64,000 nt of DNA. It comes from Coriobacteriia bacterium. Its GTDB lineage: Bacteria; Actinomycetota; Coriobacteriia; Anaerosomatales; PALSA-660. Under the pieces are notes generated by a model. The model ran no database searches and was not told the DNA's origin. It saw only the letters and a program-made list of their open reading frames with translations. Position 1 is the stretch's first letter; each line of letters opens with the position of its first letter. The position numbers were made by a program, and so were the translations under genes. The DNA is taken from contig JANYAK010000038.1 in the NCBI GenBank assembly GCA_025361335.1, positions 26,114-90,113 of the forward strand, written 5' to 3'. Below are positions 49,634 to 58,668 of this stretch, piece after piece.

Positions 49634-50641
49634 TCACTCGACGATCCCGAGCGGAGTGCCGCAGGCAAGGCACGCCCCATCCTTGATGCCTCGGGTCGTG
49701 ACGGTGTATCCCGACCTCCCCAGGGCGACATCACCGCACGTCGGACAGGTCGTGTCCTCGCCTCCTGGCTCGCTGATGTTGCCGAGGTAGACGAAGCGAA
49801 GACCCTCTTCGCGGCCGATCTCCCGCGCCCGGCGCAACGTCCCCACCGGAGTCGCCTCCAAGTGGGAGAACTCAAGGTATGGGAAGAACCGGGTCACGTG
49901 CCATGGCGTGTCAGGCCCGAGCGCATCGCGGATCCAGGAGGCGATGCCACGCAGCGACTCCTCCGAGTCGTTGATGGTCGGGACGACGTTCGTGACGACC
50001 TCGACGTGCATGTGCCAGCGTGACCGCGCGCGCTCCGCCTGCGCGAGCACGGGCTCCGGCGAGGGCACCTTGCACAGCGTCGAGTACGCCTCGGCCGTGA
50101 TCCCCTTGACGTCCACCCTCCACACGTCGATCGAGCCGCCGAAGGCGTCAAGCCCTTCGGGAGTCACGTATCCGTTGGTCACCATGACCGTGTACAGCCC
50201 GGCACGGCGACACCGGGCCGCCACGTCCAGCACGTACTCGACCCAGATCACCGGCTCGTTGTACGTGAAGGCGACACCCTGACAGCCGTTGCCGATCGCG
50301 AGGTCGGGGACGGCCTCGGGCGCCAGATCGCGAAGGGCCTCATCGCCCGGGTCCGAGCGGCTGATCTGCCAATTCTGACAGTGGCCGCAGCGCATGGTGC
50401 AACCGACGCTGCCCAGGGACAGGGCGTTCGTTCCCGGCCGGTAGTGGAAGACCGGCTTCTTCTCGATAGGGTCGACCGCGACGGACGAGACCCGGCCGTA
50501 CGTGAGGGCGTAGAGGCGTCCGGCGACGTTGCGACGGACCCCGCATACACCCTCGTGCCCGTCCGCGATCCGGCAGGAGTGCGGACACAGCAGACAATGG
50601 ACGCGGTCGCCCGCGGATTCCCATAGGATCGCTTCGTGCAC
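49634..50641 (-). CDS. AmmeMemoRadiSam-system radical SAM enzyme
   Basis: A 335-residue radical SAM protein of the AmmeMemoRadiSam group. The cluster motif CX3CX2C is at C81, C85 and C88 (GCTMRCGHCQNW), preceded by a cysteine-rich N terminus (C16, C19, C23, C33). A C-terminal zinc ribbon (CPTCGDVALG and CLACGTPLG) is typical. Usual partners AMMECR1 and Memo are not in the window. The GTG start at 50641 is used. Confidence 0.9.
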   Translation of the reverse strand: MHEAILWESAGDRVHCLLCPHSCRIADGHEGVCGVRRNVAGRLYALTYGRVSSVAVDPIEKKPVFHYRPGTNALSLGSVGCTMRCGHCQNWQISRSDPGDEALRDLAPEAVPDLAIGNGCQGVAFTYNEPVIWVEYVLDVAARCRRAGLYTVMVTNGYVTPEGLDAFGGSIDVWRVDVKGITAEAYSTLCKVPSPEPVLAQAERARSRWHMHVEVVTNVVPTINDSEESLRGIASWIRDALGPDTPWHVTRFFPYLEFSHLEATPVGTLRRAREIGREEGLRFVYLGNISEPGGEDTTCPTCGDVALGRSGYTVTTRGIKDGACLACGTPLGIVE

Positions 50642-50776
50642 CCGCGGACACCCCCTGACGCCGAACGCTCGGTTCTGTGTACCCGTGAGAGCCGGCAGGG
50701 AACTCGGCGTCGCCGGCGCGTACGGGGAACGGGGTGACCGGGGACGTCCCGAGCAGAGCGCCGAGGGCCGGCCGAG

Positions 50777-51361
50777 CTAGCCCACCGTGCCGGGCCCGAC
50801 CGAGTCCCCGTCCAGCAGGCGGACGGCGCCCATCGAGCGCAGGGCGGCGGCGAGAGGCAGGCCGAGCCCGTACACCACGACCGCCTCGCCGATCCCGACC
50901 GTGACGACCCCCGCCAGGTACACGACCGGCCATGCCGTCCCCGGGCCGATGCCGAGGAACGGGATGCCCGACACCCCCATCGCGGCGAGCATGATCGGCA
51001 GATACGCCGGGACGATGAGCGCGTTGGCGACGACCGGCCCCGCCAGCGCGAACAGAGGCCTCGCGCGCCACCGCCACGTCCACCATGCGCCCAGCAGTGT
51101 GCCGGCAGCGCCGAAGACGACGTCCAGCAGCGCCGCGGGACCCACTTGGGCGACATTGAGCAGGTTGGCGATCGCGGTGCCGATCGTGAGGCCCGGGACC
51201 GCCGCCGGGGTGAACAGCGCCAGCACCGTCACGGCCTCGCTGGCGCGGAACTGCACGGGGCCCCATCCGAGCTGCCAAGGGAGCTGGAGCACGACCACGG
51301 TGACGGCCGCGTATACCGCCGCGATGACACCGGCCTGTGCGATCAGGCGGGTGCGTCGCAT
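50777..51361 (-). CDS. queT: QueT-like ECF substrate-binding membrane protein
   Basis: A 194-residue membrane protein with about five hydrophobic segments. The phrase GPVQFRASEAVTVLALFTPA with a following GLTIGTAIANLLN matches the QueT (DUF988) family of ECF S components predicted to import queuosine precursors. It starts one base after the histidine kinase stop (gap at 51362), so it is co-transcribed with the two-component pair. No ECF T or A subunits adjoin it. Confidence 0.82.
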   Translation of the reverse strand: MRRTRLIAQAGVIAAVYAAVTVVVLQLPWQLGWGPVQFRASEAVTVLALFTPAAVPGLTIGTAIANLLNVAQVGPAALLDVVFGAAGTLLGAWWTWRWRARPLFALAGPVVANALIVPAYLPIMLAAMGVSGIPFLGIGPGTAWPVVYLAGVVTVGIGEAVVVYGLGLPLAAALRSMGAVRLLDGDSVGPGTVG

Positions 51362-51362
51362 G

Positions 51363-52850
51363 TCACTCCCGCCCGCGGGGGACGCGGACCGTGAACGTCG
51401 TCCCGATCCCGACCTCGCTCGTCACGTCGATGAGGCCGCCGGCGCCCCCCACGATCTCCTTCGCGATGGCGAGGCCGAGGCCGAATCCACCGGTGTGCTT
51501 GGACCTCGACTCCGCGCTGCGGTAGAAGCGCTCGAAGATGTTGGGAAGATCCTCGGGCGGGATCCCTCGGCCCGTATCGACGACCTCGATCACCACGTCC
51601 CCCTTGCGGCGGGCGGTCGAGACCGTCACGGTGCCGCGCTCGGGCGTGTACTTCGCCGCATTGTCGACAAGTATCGCGATCACGTCCTCCATGCGGTCGG
51701 GATCCCCGTACAGGATGAGCGAGCCCGTGCCCGGGCCTACGAGAACCAAGTCCTTCTCGGCGTACCGCGCCGCCGCCCCGCCAAGGACCTTGGCGCACAC
51801 CGCGTTGATGTTGCAGCGGGAGGAATGGAACTCGAGCTCATGCTCCCCCCGGATGACAGCGAGCAGCTGGCTGGTCAGCCGGGCCATCCGGCGCGACTCG
51901 CTGTCGATGGCGGCGAGCGCCTCCTCGCGGACCTCGGGCTCGTCCGCGCCCCAGCTGCGCAGGATCCCCACGTACCCGCGGATGCCGGCGACCGGCGTCG
52001 CCAACTCGTGCGAGGCGTTCGCCACGAAGCGCGTCTGCGCCTCGGCGCGCCTCTGGAGCCGGCCGATCAGCGCATTCAGGGAGCGCACGAGATCGCCGAC
52101 CTCGTTACTGCCCTCGTCGGGCAGACGGACGTCGAGGAGGTCGGCGTCGATCGAATCAGCGGCCGTCCGCAGATCGGAGAGCAGACGCAGTATCCAGTTG
52201 GTCGAGAGCAGCATGATCAGGGCGGTCCCGACGATAGCGAGCGCCGAGAGCGCCAGCATCGGCGGGCGGATGAGCTCGATGGCCTGTGCCTCCCTCGCAG
52301 GGACGTAGACCACGTCCAGGATCCACGTCCGTCCGTCGGGGCGCTGGAACGGTATGTGCACCACGTACACCCCCAAGTCGGGCGTCCGCACGATGTTCAG
52401 GATGACCGGATGTCCGCCAAGATGCGTGGCCACCGATTCCGAGTCGGCGATGGCTCGAGCACGGCCCGCGGGGTCGTCGACGATGGCGCTGCGGTCGCTC
52501 GCGTACTGCGGCTCGCCGACGTCGGGATCCCAGAACGCGAAATGGCCTTCCAAGAAGCCGGGCGCGACTCCGAATCGCTCCGGGATCGCGTTTGAGAAGG
52601 TGCCCTCCGCCGCGGCCACCTCGTCACGGCCGCTCAGTCCGGCCCGGCGGGCGTCGAGCAACGCGGTCACCACCGCGTGACGGACCTCGGCCGCGGCACG
52701 ATCGGCGAGTCGTGAGGTTTCCTGGGACGCCTCGTCGCCCATCCCGTTCGCTACCACGACATAAGCCGTGACCAGCACGGCGACCACGATGGCCGCCGCA
52801 GTGAGCACCCCGGCGAGGAGAGTCCGTGCTCGGATCGAGGTCAGCCGCAT
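51363..52850 (-). CDS. Sensor histidine kinase with HAMP domain
   Basis: A 495-residue membrane kinase. A first membrane segment (TLLAGVLTAAAIVVAVLVTA), a periplasmic-side sensor region of about 160 residues and a second segment (ALSALAIVGTALIMLLS) precede a HAMP linker, the phospho-acceptor box FVANASHELATPVAGIRGYV and the ATPase motifs VDNAAKYTPERG, DTGRGIPPEDLP and GFGLGLAIAKEI. The upstream response regulator abuts it (stop at 52851). Confidence 0.95.
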   Translation of the reverse strand: MRLTSIRARTLLAGVLTAAAIVVAVLVTAYVVVANGMGDEASQETSRLADRAAAEVRHAVVTALLDARRAGLSGRDEVAAAEGTFSNAIPERFGVAPGFLEGHFAFWDPDVGEPQYASDRSAIVDDPAGRARAIADSESVATHLGGHPVILNIVRTPDLGVYVVHIPFQRPDGRTWILDVVYVPAREAQAIELIRPPMLALSALAIVGTALIMLLSTNWILRLLSDLRTAADSIDADLLDVRLPDEGSNEVGDLVRSLNALIGRLQRRAEAQTRFVANASHELATPVAGIRGYVGILRSWGADEPEVREEALAAIDSESRRMARLTSQLLAVIRGEHELEFHSSRCNINAVCAKVLGGAAARYAEKDLVLVGPGTGSLILYGDPDRMEDVIAILVDNAAKYTPERGTVTVSTARRKGDVVIEVVDTGRGIPPEDLPNIFERFYRSAESRSKHTGGFGLGLAIAKEIVGGAGGLIDVTSEVGIGTTFTVRVPRGRE

Positions 52851-53531
52851 TCAGTTCCTCGCGAAGAAGTAGCCGACGCCCCGGATCGTCTGGATGGCGC
52901 GCCCGCTCCGGTCGCCGATCTTGCCCCGGAGGTGGCACATGAACACCTCGATGACATTGCTGTCCGTCGAGCGCTGACCGCCCCATACATCTCGAATGAT
53001 CTCCTCGCGGGTCACGACCCGGCCGGCGTTGCCGACGAGATAGGCCAGCAGCTCGTATTCCCGCCCCGTCAGGTCAAGCCGCAGGCCGTCCTTCGACGCA
53101 CTCCGCGCGGCCAGGTCCACCTCGATCCCGCTGGCGGAGATCGTGCCGCCTCTCTTCGATTCCACGCTCCGGTGAAGCAGCGCCCGCACACGGGAGAGGA
53201 GCTCCGGCATCTCAAAGGGCTTGCGCACGTAGTCGTCCGCCCCCGCTTCGAAGCCCGCGACCACGTCGCGCGTGTCCGAGCGTGCGGTCAGCATCAAGAT
53301 CGGCCGGTCGAAGCCGTCTCCGCGAAGGGTTCGGGCAACCTCCAGTCCCTCGATCCCCGGCAGCATGAGATCGAGGACGATGAGATCCGGCTCTCCGTTC
53401 GCGACCATCTCGAGCGCGGTCGCGCCGTCGCTCGCGCGTTCGACGACGAAGCCCTGATGCCGCAGTTCGAGCTCGACGAACCTCGCGATGCTTGCGTCAT
53501 CCTCCACGACGAGGATCGTTCCTTCGGACAT
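52851..53531 (-). CDS. OmpR-family response regulator
   Basis: A 226-residue regulator with receiver motifs LVVEDDASIARFV, IVLDLMLPGIEGLEV (phospho-aspartate) and YVRKPFEMPELL (conserved lysine), and a C-terminal winged helix (GREYELLAYLVGNAGRVVTR then NVIEVFMCHLRGKIGD). It pairs with the HAMP kinase immediately downstream. Confidence 0.95.
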   Translation of the reverse strand: MSEGTILVVEDDASIARFVELELRHQGFVVERASDGATALEMVANGEPDLIVLDLMLPGIEGLEVARTLRGDGFDRPILMLTARSDTRDVVAGFEAGADDYVRKPFEMPELLSRVRALLHRSVESKRGGTISASGIEVDLAARSASKDGLRLDLTGREYELLAYLVGNAGRVVTREEIIRDVWGGQRSTDSNVIEVFMCHLRGKIGDRSGRAIQTIRGVGYFFARN

Positions 53532-53568
53532 CCGCGCCTCCCCAACCTCGCCGCCACACGCGGCACCG

Positions 53569-54597
53569 CTATCCGTTACCCAGCAGTACCTCCGCGATCT
53601 GAACGGCGTTCAGAGCGGCCCCCTTGCGGAGCTGGTCCGCGACCACCCACATGGCAAGCCCGTTCGGCACGCTCGGGTCGGTCCTCAGCCTTCCCACATA
53701 ACAGTCGTCGGTCGAGGCCAGCAGGGCGGGCATCGGATACGTCTTCGACGACGGATCGTCCATCAGCACGACCCCGGGGGCCGATCTCAGCGCCGCGCGC
53801 GCATCGGCGAGGTCGACCGGGGCGGCGAACTCGACGTTGATCGACTCGGAATGGCACCGCAGCACGGGCACGCGCACGCAGGTCGCGGCTATCCTGAGAT
53901 CGGGCGCATGCATGATCTTGCGCGTCTCGACGACCATCTTCCACTCCTCTTTCGTGGACAGGTCCTCGAGGAAGACGTCGATGTGCGGGATGCAGTTGAA
54001 CGCGATCCTGTGGACGAACGCCGACGGCGCGAGCGTCCGTCCTTCCAAGAAGTCGGCCGTCTGGTCGTACAGTTCGTCCATGGCGGCCTGCCCGGCACCC
54101 GAGGCGGCCTGGTAAGTGGAGACGACGACCCTGCTCAGTGGAGCGAGCTCGGCCAAAGCACCGAGGACGACGACCATCTGGATGGTGGAGCAGTTCGGGT
54201 TCGCGATGACGCCGGGGTGCCAGGCGATGTCCGCCGCGTTGATCTCGGGCACGACCAGCGGCACGCCTTCCTCCATCCGGAAGGCGGATGAATTGTCGAT
54301 CATCACGCAGCCCGCGGAGGTCACGTCCTCCCGGAACCGTCTGCTCACGTCGGCGCCCGCGGAGAACAGCGCGATGTCGACTCCGTGAAACGATGAGGGC
54401 TGCATCTCCTCGACGACCAGGTCGCCGGTGCCGAATGCGACGCGCTTGCCGACGGAGCGGGAGGAAGCGAGGGCCACCACCTTGTTCGCGGGGAAGCCGC
54501 GCTGTGCCAGGACCTTGAGCATCTCGGCTCCGACCGCGCCGGTCGCTCCGGCCACAGCCACCACCGGGTGCGCGGGCATGGGCTTGATCCAGGCCAT
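53569..54597 (-). CDS. asd: Aspartate-semialdehyde dehydrogenase
   Basis: A 342-residue enzyme that reduces aspartyl phosphate to aspartate semialdehyde, a branch point for lysine, methionine, threonine and cell-wall diaminopimelate. The NADP motif is VAVAGATGAVGAEML and the nucleophilic cysteine is in VIANPNCSTIQMVV. It starts at 54597, one base after the aspartokinase stop, so lysC and asd form a tight operon. Confidence 0.96.
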   Translation of the reverse strand: MAWIKPMPAHPVVAVAGATGAVGAEMLKVLAQRGFPANKVVALASSRSVGKRVAFGTGDLVVEEMQPSSFHGVDIALFSAGADVSRRFREDVTSAGCVMIDNSSAFRMEEGVPLVVPEINAADIAWHPGVIANPNCSTIQMVVVLGALAELAPLSRVVVSTYQAASGAGQAAMDELYDQTADFLEGRTLAPSAFVHRIAFNCIPHIDVFLEDLSTKEEWKMVVETRKIMHAPDLRIAATCVRVPVLRCHSESINVEFAAPVDLADARAALRSAPGVVLMDDPSSKTYPMPALLASTDDCYVGRLRTDPSVPNGLAMWVVADQLRKGAALNAVQIAEVLLGNG

Positions 54598-54598
54598 C

Positions 54599-55858
54599 TT
54601 AGACGGCCCCCCTCCCGGACGGCGACGACTCGGCCACGATGGCGGCTGCCTCAAGCCCGAACGCCGAGTGCAGGGCGCGGACCGCCGTCTCAGCCTGATC
54701 CGCTCCGACGACGCAGCTGATCCGGATGGAGGACGTCGAGATCATGTCCAGGTTCACGCCCGCCTCCGCCAGCGTGGCGAACATGCGTGCCGCCACCCCG
54801 GGGTGCGTCTTCATCCCCGCGCCGACGAGCGATATCTTCGCGACGGCCTCGTCCACCTGCCACTCCCGGGCCTGCAACTCCGTCACGACCGCCTCGACCG
54901 TTCGCTTCGCCCGGGCCAGATCCTCTTTCGGAGTGGTGAAGGAGATGTCGGTGCTTCCCGCTTCGGAGACGTTCTGGATGATCAGGTCGACGTTCACGTT
55001 CTGCTCGGCCAGCCGCCCGAAGACGACCGCCGCCACGCCTGGACGGTCGGGCACGTCGCGTATGGTCACCTTGGCCTCGGACGTGTCGTGCGTGACTCCC
55101 GAGATGATCGCCTGTTCCATTGTCTCGTCGGCCTCCTTGACGATGGTGCCGGGGTTGTCGTTGAACGAAGAGCGGACATGGAGCACGACACCGTGGTTCC
55201 GCGCGAACTCGACGGCCCGCAGCTGGAGGACGCGCGCGCCGGTGGCGGCCAGTTCGAGCATCTCCTCGTATGAGACCGTCTCGACCTTGCGGGCGGCCGG
55301 CTCCACCCGGGGGTCCGCCGTGTACACCCCGTCGACGTCTGTGTAGATCTCGCACAGGTCGGCGCCGAGACCGGCGGCCACCGCGACCGCCGTCGTGTCG
55401 GAACCGCCGCGACCGAGAGTGGTGATCTCTCCGTCCGGCGTCAGCCCCTGGAATCCTGCGACGATGACGATGCGTCCCGCGGCCAGCGCGTCCATCACCC
55501 GGTCGGCCCGGACCTCTTGGATGCGCGCCTTCATGTGCGAGGCATCGGACACGATCCCGGCCTGGGCGCCCGTGAACGAGATGGCCTCATGCCCAAGCGA
55601 GTGGATGGCCATCGCGAGCAGGGCGATGGTCACCTGTTCCCCCGTCGCCAGCAGCATGTCCATCTCACGCACGGGGGGGGTGAGGCTGATGGCCGCGGCC
55701 AATCCGAGGAGGTCGTCGGTGACGTCGCCCATGGCGGACACGACGGCCACGACCTGGTCGCCGCGTTCCTTGGCCGCGATCAGCCGCCGCGCGACATGCA
55801 TGATCCGGTCGGTGGTGCCGACCGAAGTGCCGCCGAACTTCATGACGACCAGTGCCAT
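54599..55858 (-). CDS. lysC: Aspartate kinase
   Basis: A 419-residue kinase that phosphorylates aspartate. The N-terminal motif VVMKFGGTSVG and the segment TLGRGGSDTTAVAVAAGLGA are diagnostic; two C-terminal ACT domains (VTIRDVPDRPGVAAVVFGRL and ISLVGAGMKTHPGVAARMFA) allow feedback by lysine or threonine. It is the first gene of the lysC-asd operon. Confidence 0.97.
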   Translation of the reverse strand: MALVVMKFGGTSVGTTDRIMHVARRLIAAKERGDQVVAVVSAMGDVTDDLLGLAAAISLTPPVREMDMLLATGEQVTIALLAMAIHSLGHEAISFTGAQAGIVSDASHMKARIQEVRADRVMDALAAGRIVIVAGFQGLTPDGEITTLGRGGSDTTAVAVAAGLGADLCEIYTDVDGVYTADPRVEPAARKVETVSYEEMLELAATGARVLQLRAVEFARNHGVVLHVRSSFNDNPGTIVKEADETMEQAIISGVTHDTSEAKVTIRDVPDRPGVAAVVFGRLAEQNVNVDLIIQNVSEAGSTDISFTTPKEDLARAKRTVEAVVTELQAREWQVDEAVAKISLVGAGMKTHPGVAARMFATLAEAGVNLDMISTSSIRISCVVGADQAETAVRALHSAFGLEAAAIVAESSPSGRGAV

Positions 55859-55935
55859 GCCGCGCCTTCCCCGCTACACGCGCTGCGACCGGGTGCCGGT
55901 CGAGGATGCGCCATAGTGTAACAGGAGGCCGCGCC

Positions 55936-55979
55936 GGTCGGTCCCGGGTCGGTCCCGGGTCGGCTCCGGGTCGGCTCCG
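55936..55979. repeat. 11-base tandem repeat, four copies
   Basis: Four head-to-tail copies of an 11-base unit, two GGTCGGTCCCG and two GGTCGGCTCCG, lie between lysC and the HD-GYP gene. They do not fall in a recognised gene. A run of GGC triplets (about 56009-56030) follows, ending at the HD-GYP stop. The region could be a slippage tract or hold a binding site; I see no evidence for either. Confidence 0.85.
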
Positions 55980-56031
55980 GCGTGAACTGACCGTGACTCG
56001 GCGAGGCGACGCCGGCGGCGGCGGCGGCGGC

Positions 56032-58656
56032 TCATTCCCTCGTGTAGAGATCCATGACCGCGGCGAAGAAGCGCATCCGATCGGAGAGCGCCTGTACGGC
56101 CTCGTCGTAGAAGTGGTCGACCAGCGCCCGCCCGGCGGTGGCCTCCATGCCCGCCGCGAGATGCGCGACCACCTTGCGCATCTCGACCACCTGGGCCTCC
56201 GGCGTTCCCGCCTTCTCCCAATCGGCGGCGAGGTGGCCATTGCGGAAGGAGAAGGGGATGCCATCTCGGACGAACTGCGCGTCCATGGCGTTCTCGAGGT
56301 TCGACGCCAGACGGGGCCCGCCCAGACGCCGGAAGCCAGCGAACATGCCGTCGCATATCGCGATGAAGATGGCCCGGGCCTCCTCGGGTTGGATGTCCTC
56401 AACCGACCGGGACTTGAGAGGGGACTCCTTCTCATCCAGGTCGTCGAGGGCGAGCATGAACGCCGCCACCACGCGCGGGTCGAAGTGCGACCCCTCGCAA
56501 CGATGCATCTCGTCGATGGCTTGTTCCCTCGTCCGTCCGGACCGGTACGGCCTGTCGGCGGTCATCGCCTCGTACGCATCGGCCGCGGTCAGGACTCGCG
56601 CGAGCAGAGGGATCTCTTCCCCCTTGAGCCCTGCCGGGTACCCCTGCCCGTCGTAGTGCTCATGATGGTGACGGACCACGGGGACGATCGGCCATGGGAA
56701 CGCCACCGGCCGCAGGATGTTCGCCCCGATGAGCGGATGATGCTTCATCTCACTCATCTCGCCGTCTTCCAGCCTGCCCGGCTTCAGCAGGATGGTCTCG
56801 CTGATCCCGATCTTACCTATGTCGTGCAGGTAGGCCGCCATCTCCAGCGCGGTGCACTGTTCCGTCGACAGTTCGAGCTTCTCGGCGATCGCACGCGAGT
56901 AGGTCGCCACGCGGTCGGAGTGGCCGCGGGTGAAGGGGTCCTTCGCGTCCACCGCCGCGGCAAGGGAGCGCACGGTGGCCAGGTAGGCCTCCTGCAGGCT
57001 GGTGAACAACTCGATGTTGCCGATGGCGATCGTCACGTGATTCGCGATCGTGGACAGAAGGCGCACATCGTCGTTGTTGAAGCGGAACGACCGGTCGAGG
57101 CTGCCGACGCAGATCGAACCCACGACGCCCTCGTTTGAGATGAGTGGCACGCACAGCGCGGCGAGCGCGCCTGTCACCGAGTCGATGTGCTCCTCCGGCG
57201 GGGCGTCCTGTGAGGGGTTGAAGATCAGCGGCCTGCCCTGTCGCACGACCCATTCGGACATCGAGCTGCGAACGGCGCGGTCGTCGGACTCGGTCGCGGA
57301 CATGCCCCGCCTTGCGCGCAACTCCAGCGATCCGCTCGCCTTGTCTCTGAGCATCACATAGCCGGAATCCACGTTGAAGATGCGGAGCGCGGAGTCCAGG
57401 ACCGAGTCCAGCAGGACCTCGAGGTCGAGGGTCGACCCCAATGCGCGGCTCATCTCGTAGAGTGTGGCCAACTCAAGGACCTTCTTCGTGAGCGTGTCGG
57501 TCCGCTCGCGGAGCGATCCGGTCATGGCGTTGAAGTTGTCCGCCAGCTCGGCGACCTCGTTGGTGCCGGCGATGGTCACGTTGGCTGTGAAGTCGCCGTC
57601 GGCGACGCGGCGGGCCGTGTCCGACAGCACCGTCAGCGGAGATGAGACCTGCCTGGCGATGATCGTCCCGAGACCGGTCAGCACGAGCACGGCGACGACG
57701 GACCAGAACGCGATGAGCCCCATGGTCGTCCGTGCCGCGTCCGCCGCGACCGAATTGCTCACGACGACGAAGATGTGTCCCCGGACCGCAACGGGATCGA
57801 TCACGGCTTGAGCGAGACCGAGGCTCGAGTTGGACAGAGTCAGCCCCAGGGCGCGCACGCCGTATTGACGGCCGCCGATGGTGAAGAAGTAGGCGGTGCC
57901 CGCGTGTGCCAGCGCATCAGCGATCGAGGAGTTGCGCACGGATATGCTCTTGCGGAACTCCGTGAACTCCGCCCGCGTCATCTGCGGCCCGGTGCTCGAG
58001 GCAGCGACCGCATCCGCATGGAACGCACGCATCGTGCCGTTCTCGTCCACAAACCCGATCGCCGCCGACGCACCGCGGAATCTGCCTTGCAGGAACGCAG
58101 GGGTTATGCGCCGCATGGCCAGGAGGGTGTACGTGGCGCGATGATTGTCCGGCCCGTACGTCGTGCGGCGCACCGACACCATGCCGTCCTGTCCACCCAC
58201 GCGCATCAACGTGACGTAGCTCATGTCGATCCGCGCGTATCTGGCGTATCTCTCTGGGAGAGGCGCGTCGCCGATGTCGACTCTCACGGTCCCGACCTTT
58301 GCAACCACGACGCCGGCATCGTCGAGCAGGATCAGGTCGTCGATTTCCACGTTGCGCTTGGCAAGCAGCATCTCCCGCTGAACGCCCGCCCAGTCGTGGG
58401 CCGAGACGGCCGTCTCCATGCCACGGCTCTCGGCGACCGCCTTGGAGTCGATATGGAGCCGGCCGGCGATCTGGTGGAACTCGGCCTCGGCCGACTGCGC
58501 GACGAGGCCCGCGCTGCTCCCTACCCATGCCTCGATGAGGCTCTCGAGGCGGGTGACACCGACGAACGTGGCCACTAGGGCGACGCCCACGGAGACGACC
58601 AACATCGGTATCACGATCTGGTTGTGGAGATGCTTGCCGAACGGCTGGAACGCCAT
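56032..58656 (-). CDS. Membrane HD-GYP cyclic-di-GMP phosphodiesterase with HAMP and GAF domains
   Basis: An 874-residue signalling protein. Two membrane segments (MLVVSVGVALVATFVGVT and LIAFWSVVAVLVLTGLGTII) flank an extracytoplasmic sensor of about 250 residues. A HAMP linker, a GAF domain (VLDSALRIFNVDSGYVML) and an HD-GYP domain follow; its metal/catalytic motifs are YLHDIGKIGISE, HHPLIGANIL, HHHEHYDGQGYPAGLKGE. A C-terminal extension of about 150 residues (from LARAIFIAICDGMFAGF) is unassigned. The PstS-like gene upstream ends 12 bases before its start. Confidence 0.93.
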   Translation of the reverse strand: MAFQPFGKHLHNQIVIPMLVVSVGVALVATFVGVTRLESLIEAWVGSSAGLVAQSAEAEFHQIAGRLHIDSKAVAESRGMETAVSAHDWAGVQREMLLAKRNVEIDDLILLDDAGVVVAKVGTVRVDIGDAPLPERYARYARIDMSYVTLMRVGGQDGMVSVRRTTYGPDNHRATYTLLAMRRITPAFLQGRFRGASAAIGFVDENGTMRAFHADAVAASSTGPQMTRAEFTEFRKSISVRNSSIADALAHAGTAYFFTIGGRQYGVRALGLTLSNSSLGLAQAVIDPVAVRGHIFVVVSNSVAADAARTTMGLIAFWSVVAVLVLTGLGTIIARQVSSPLTVLSDTARRVADGDFTANVTIAGTNEVAELADNFNAMTGSLRERTDTLTKKVLELATLYEMSRALGSTLDLEVLLDSVLDSALRIFNVDSGYVMLRDKASGSLELRARRGMSATESDDRAVRSSMSEWVVRQGRPLIFNPSQDAPPEEHIDSVTGALAALCVPLISNEGVVGSICVGSLDRSFRFNNDDVRLLSTIANHVTIAIGNIELFTSLQEAYLATVRSLAAAVDAKDPFTRGHSDRVATYSRAIAEKLELSTEQCTALEMAAYLHDIGKIGISETILLKPGRLEDGEMSEMKHHPLIGANILRPVAFPWPIVPVVRHHHEHYDGQGYPAGLKGEEIPLLARVLTAADAYEAMTADRPYRSGRTREQAIDEMHRCEGSHFDPRVVAAFMLALDDLDEKESPLKSRSVEDIQPEEARAIFIAICDGMFAGFRRLGGPRLASNLENAMDAQFVRDGIPFSFRNGHLAADWEKAGTPEAQVVEMRKVVAHLAAGMEATAGRALVDHFYDEAVQALSDRMRFFAAVMDLYTRE

Positions 58657-58668
58657 GCGAGTGACCGA

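Noticed and set aside
50642..50776. A gap before the radical SAM gene considered for a riboswitch (cobalamin or preQ1)
   Set aside because: No conserved riboswitch core was visible; it also lies downstream, not upstream, of the QueT-like gene.
55980..56031. The GGC-triplet run as coding continuation of the HD-GYP gene
   Set aside because: The HD-GYP frame stops at 56032 and the protein already has its full domain set.
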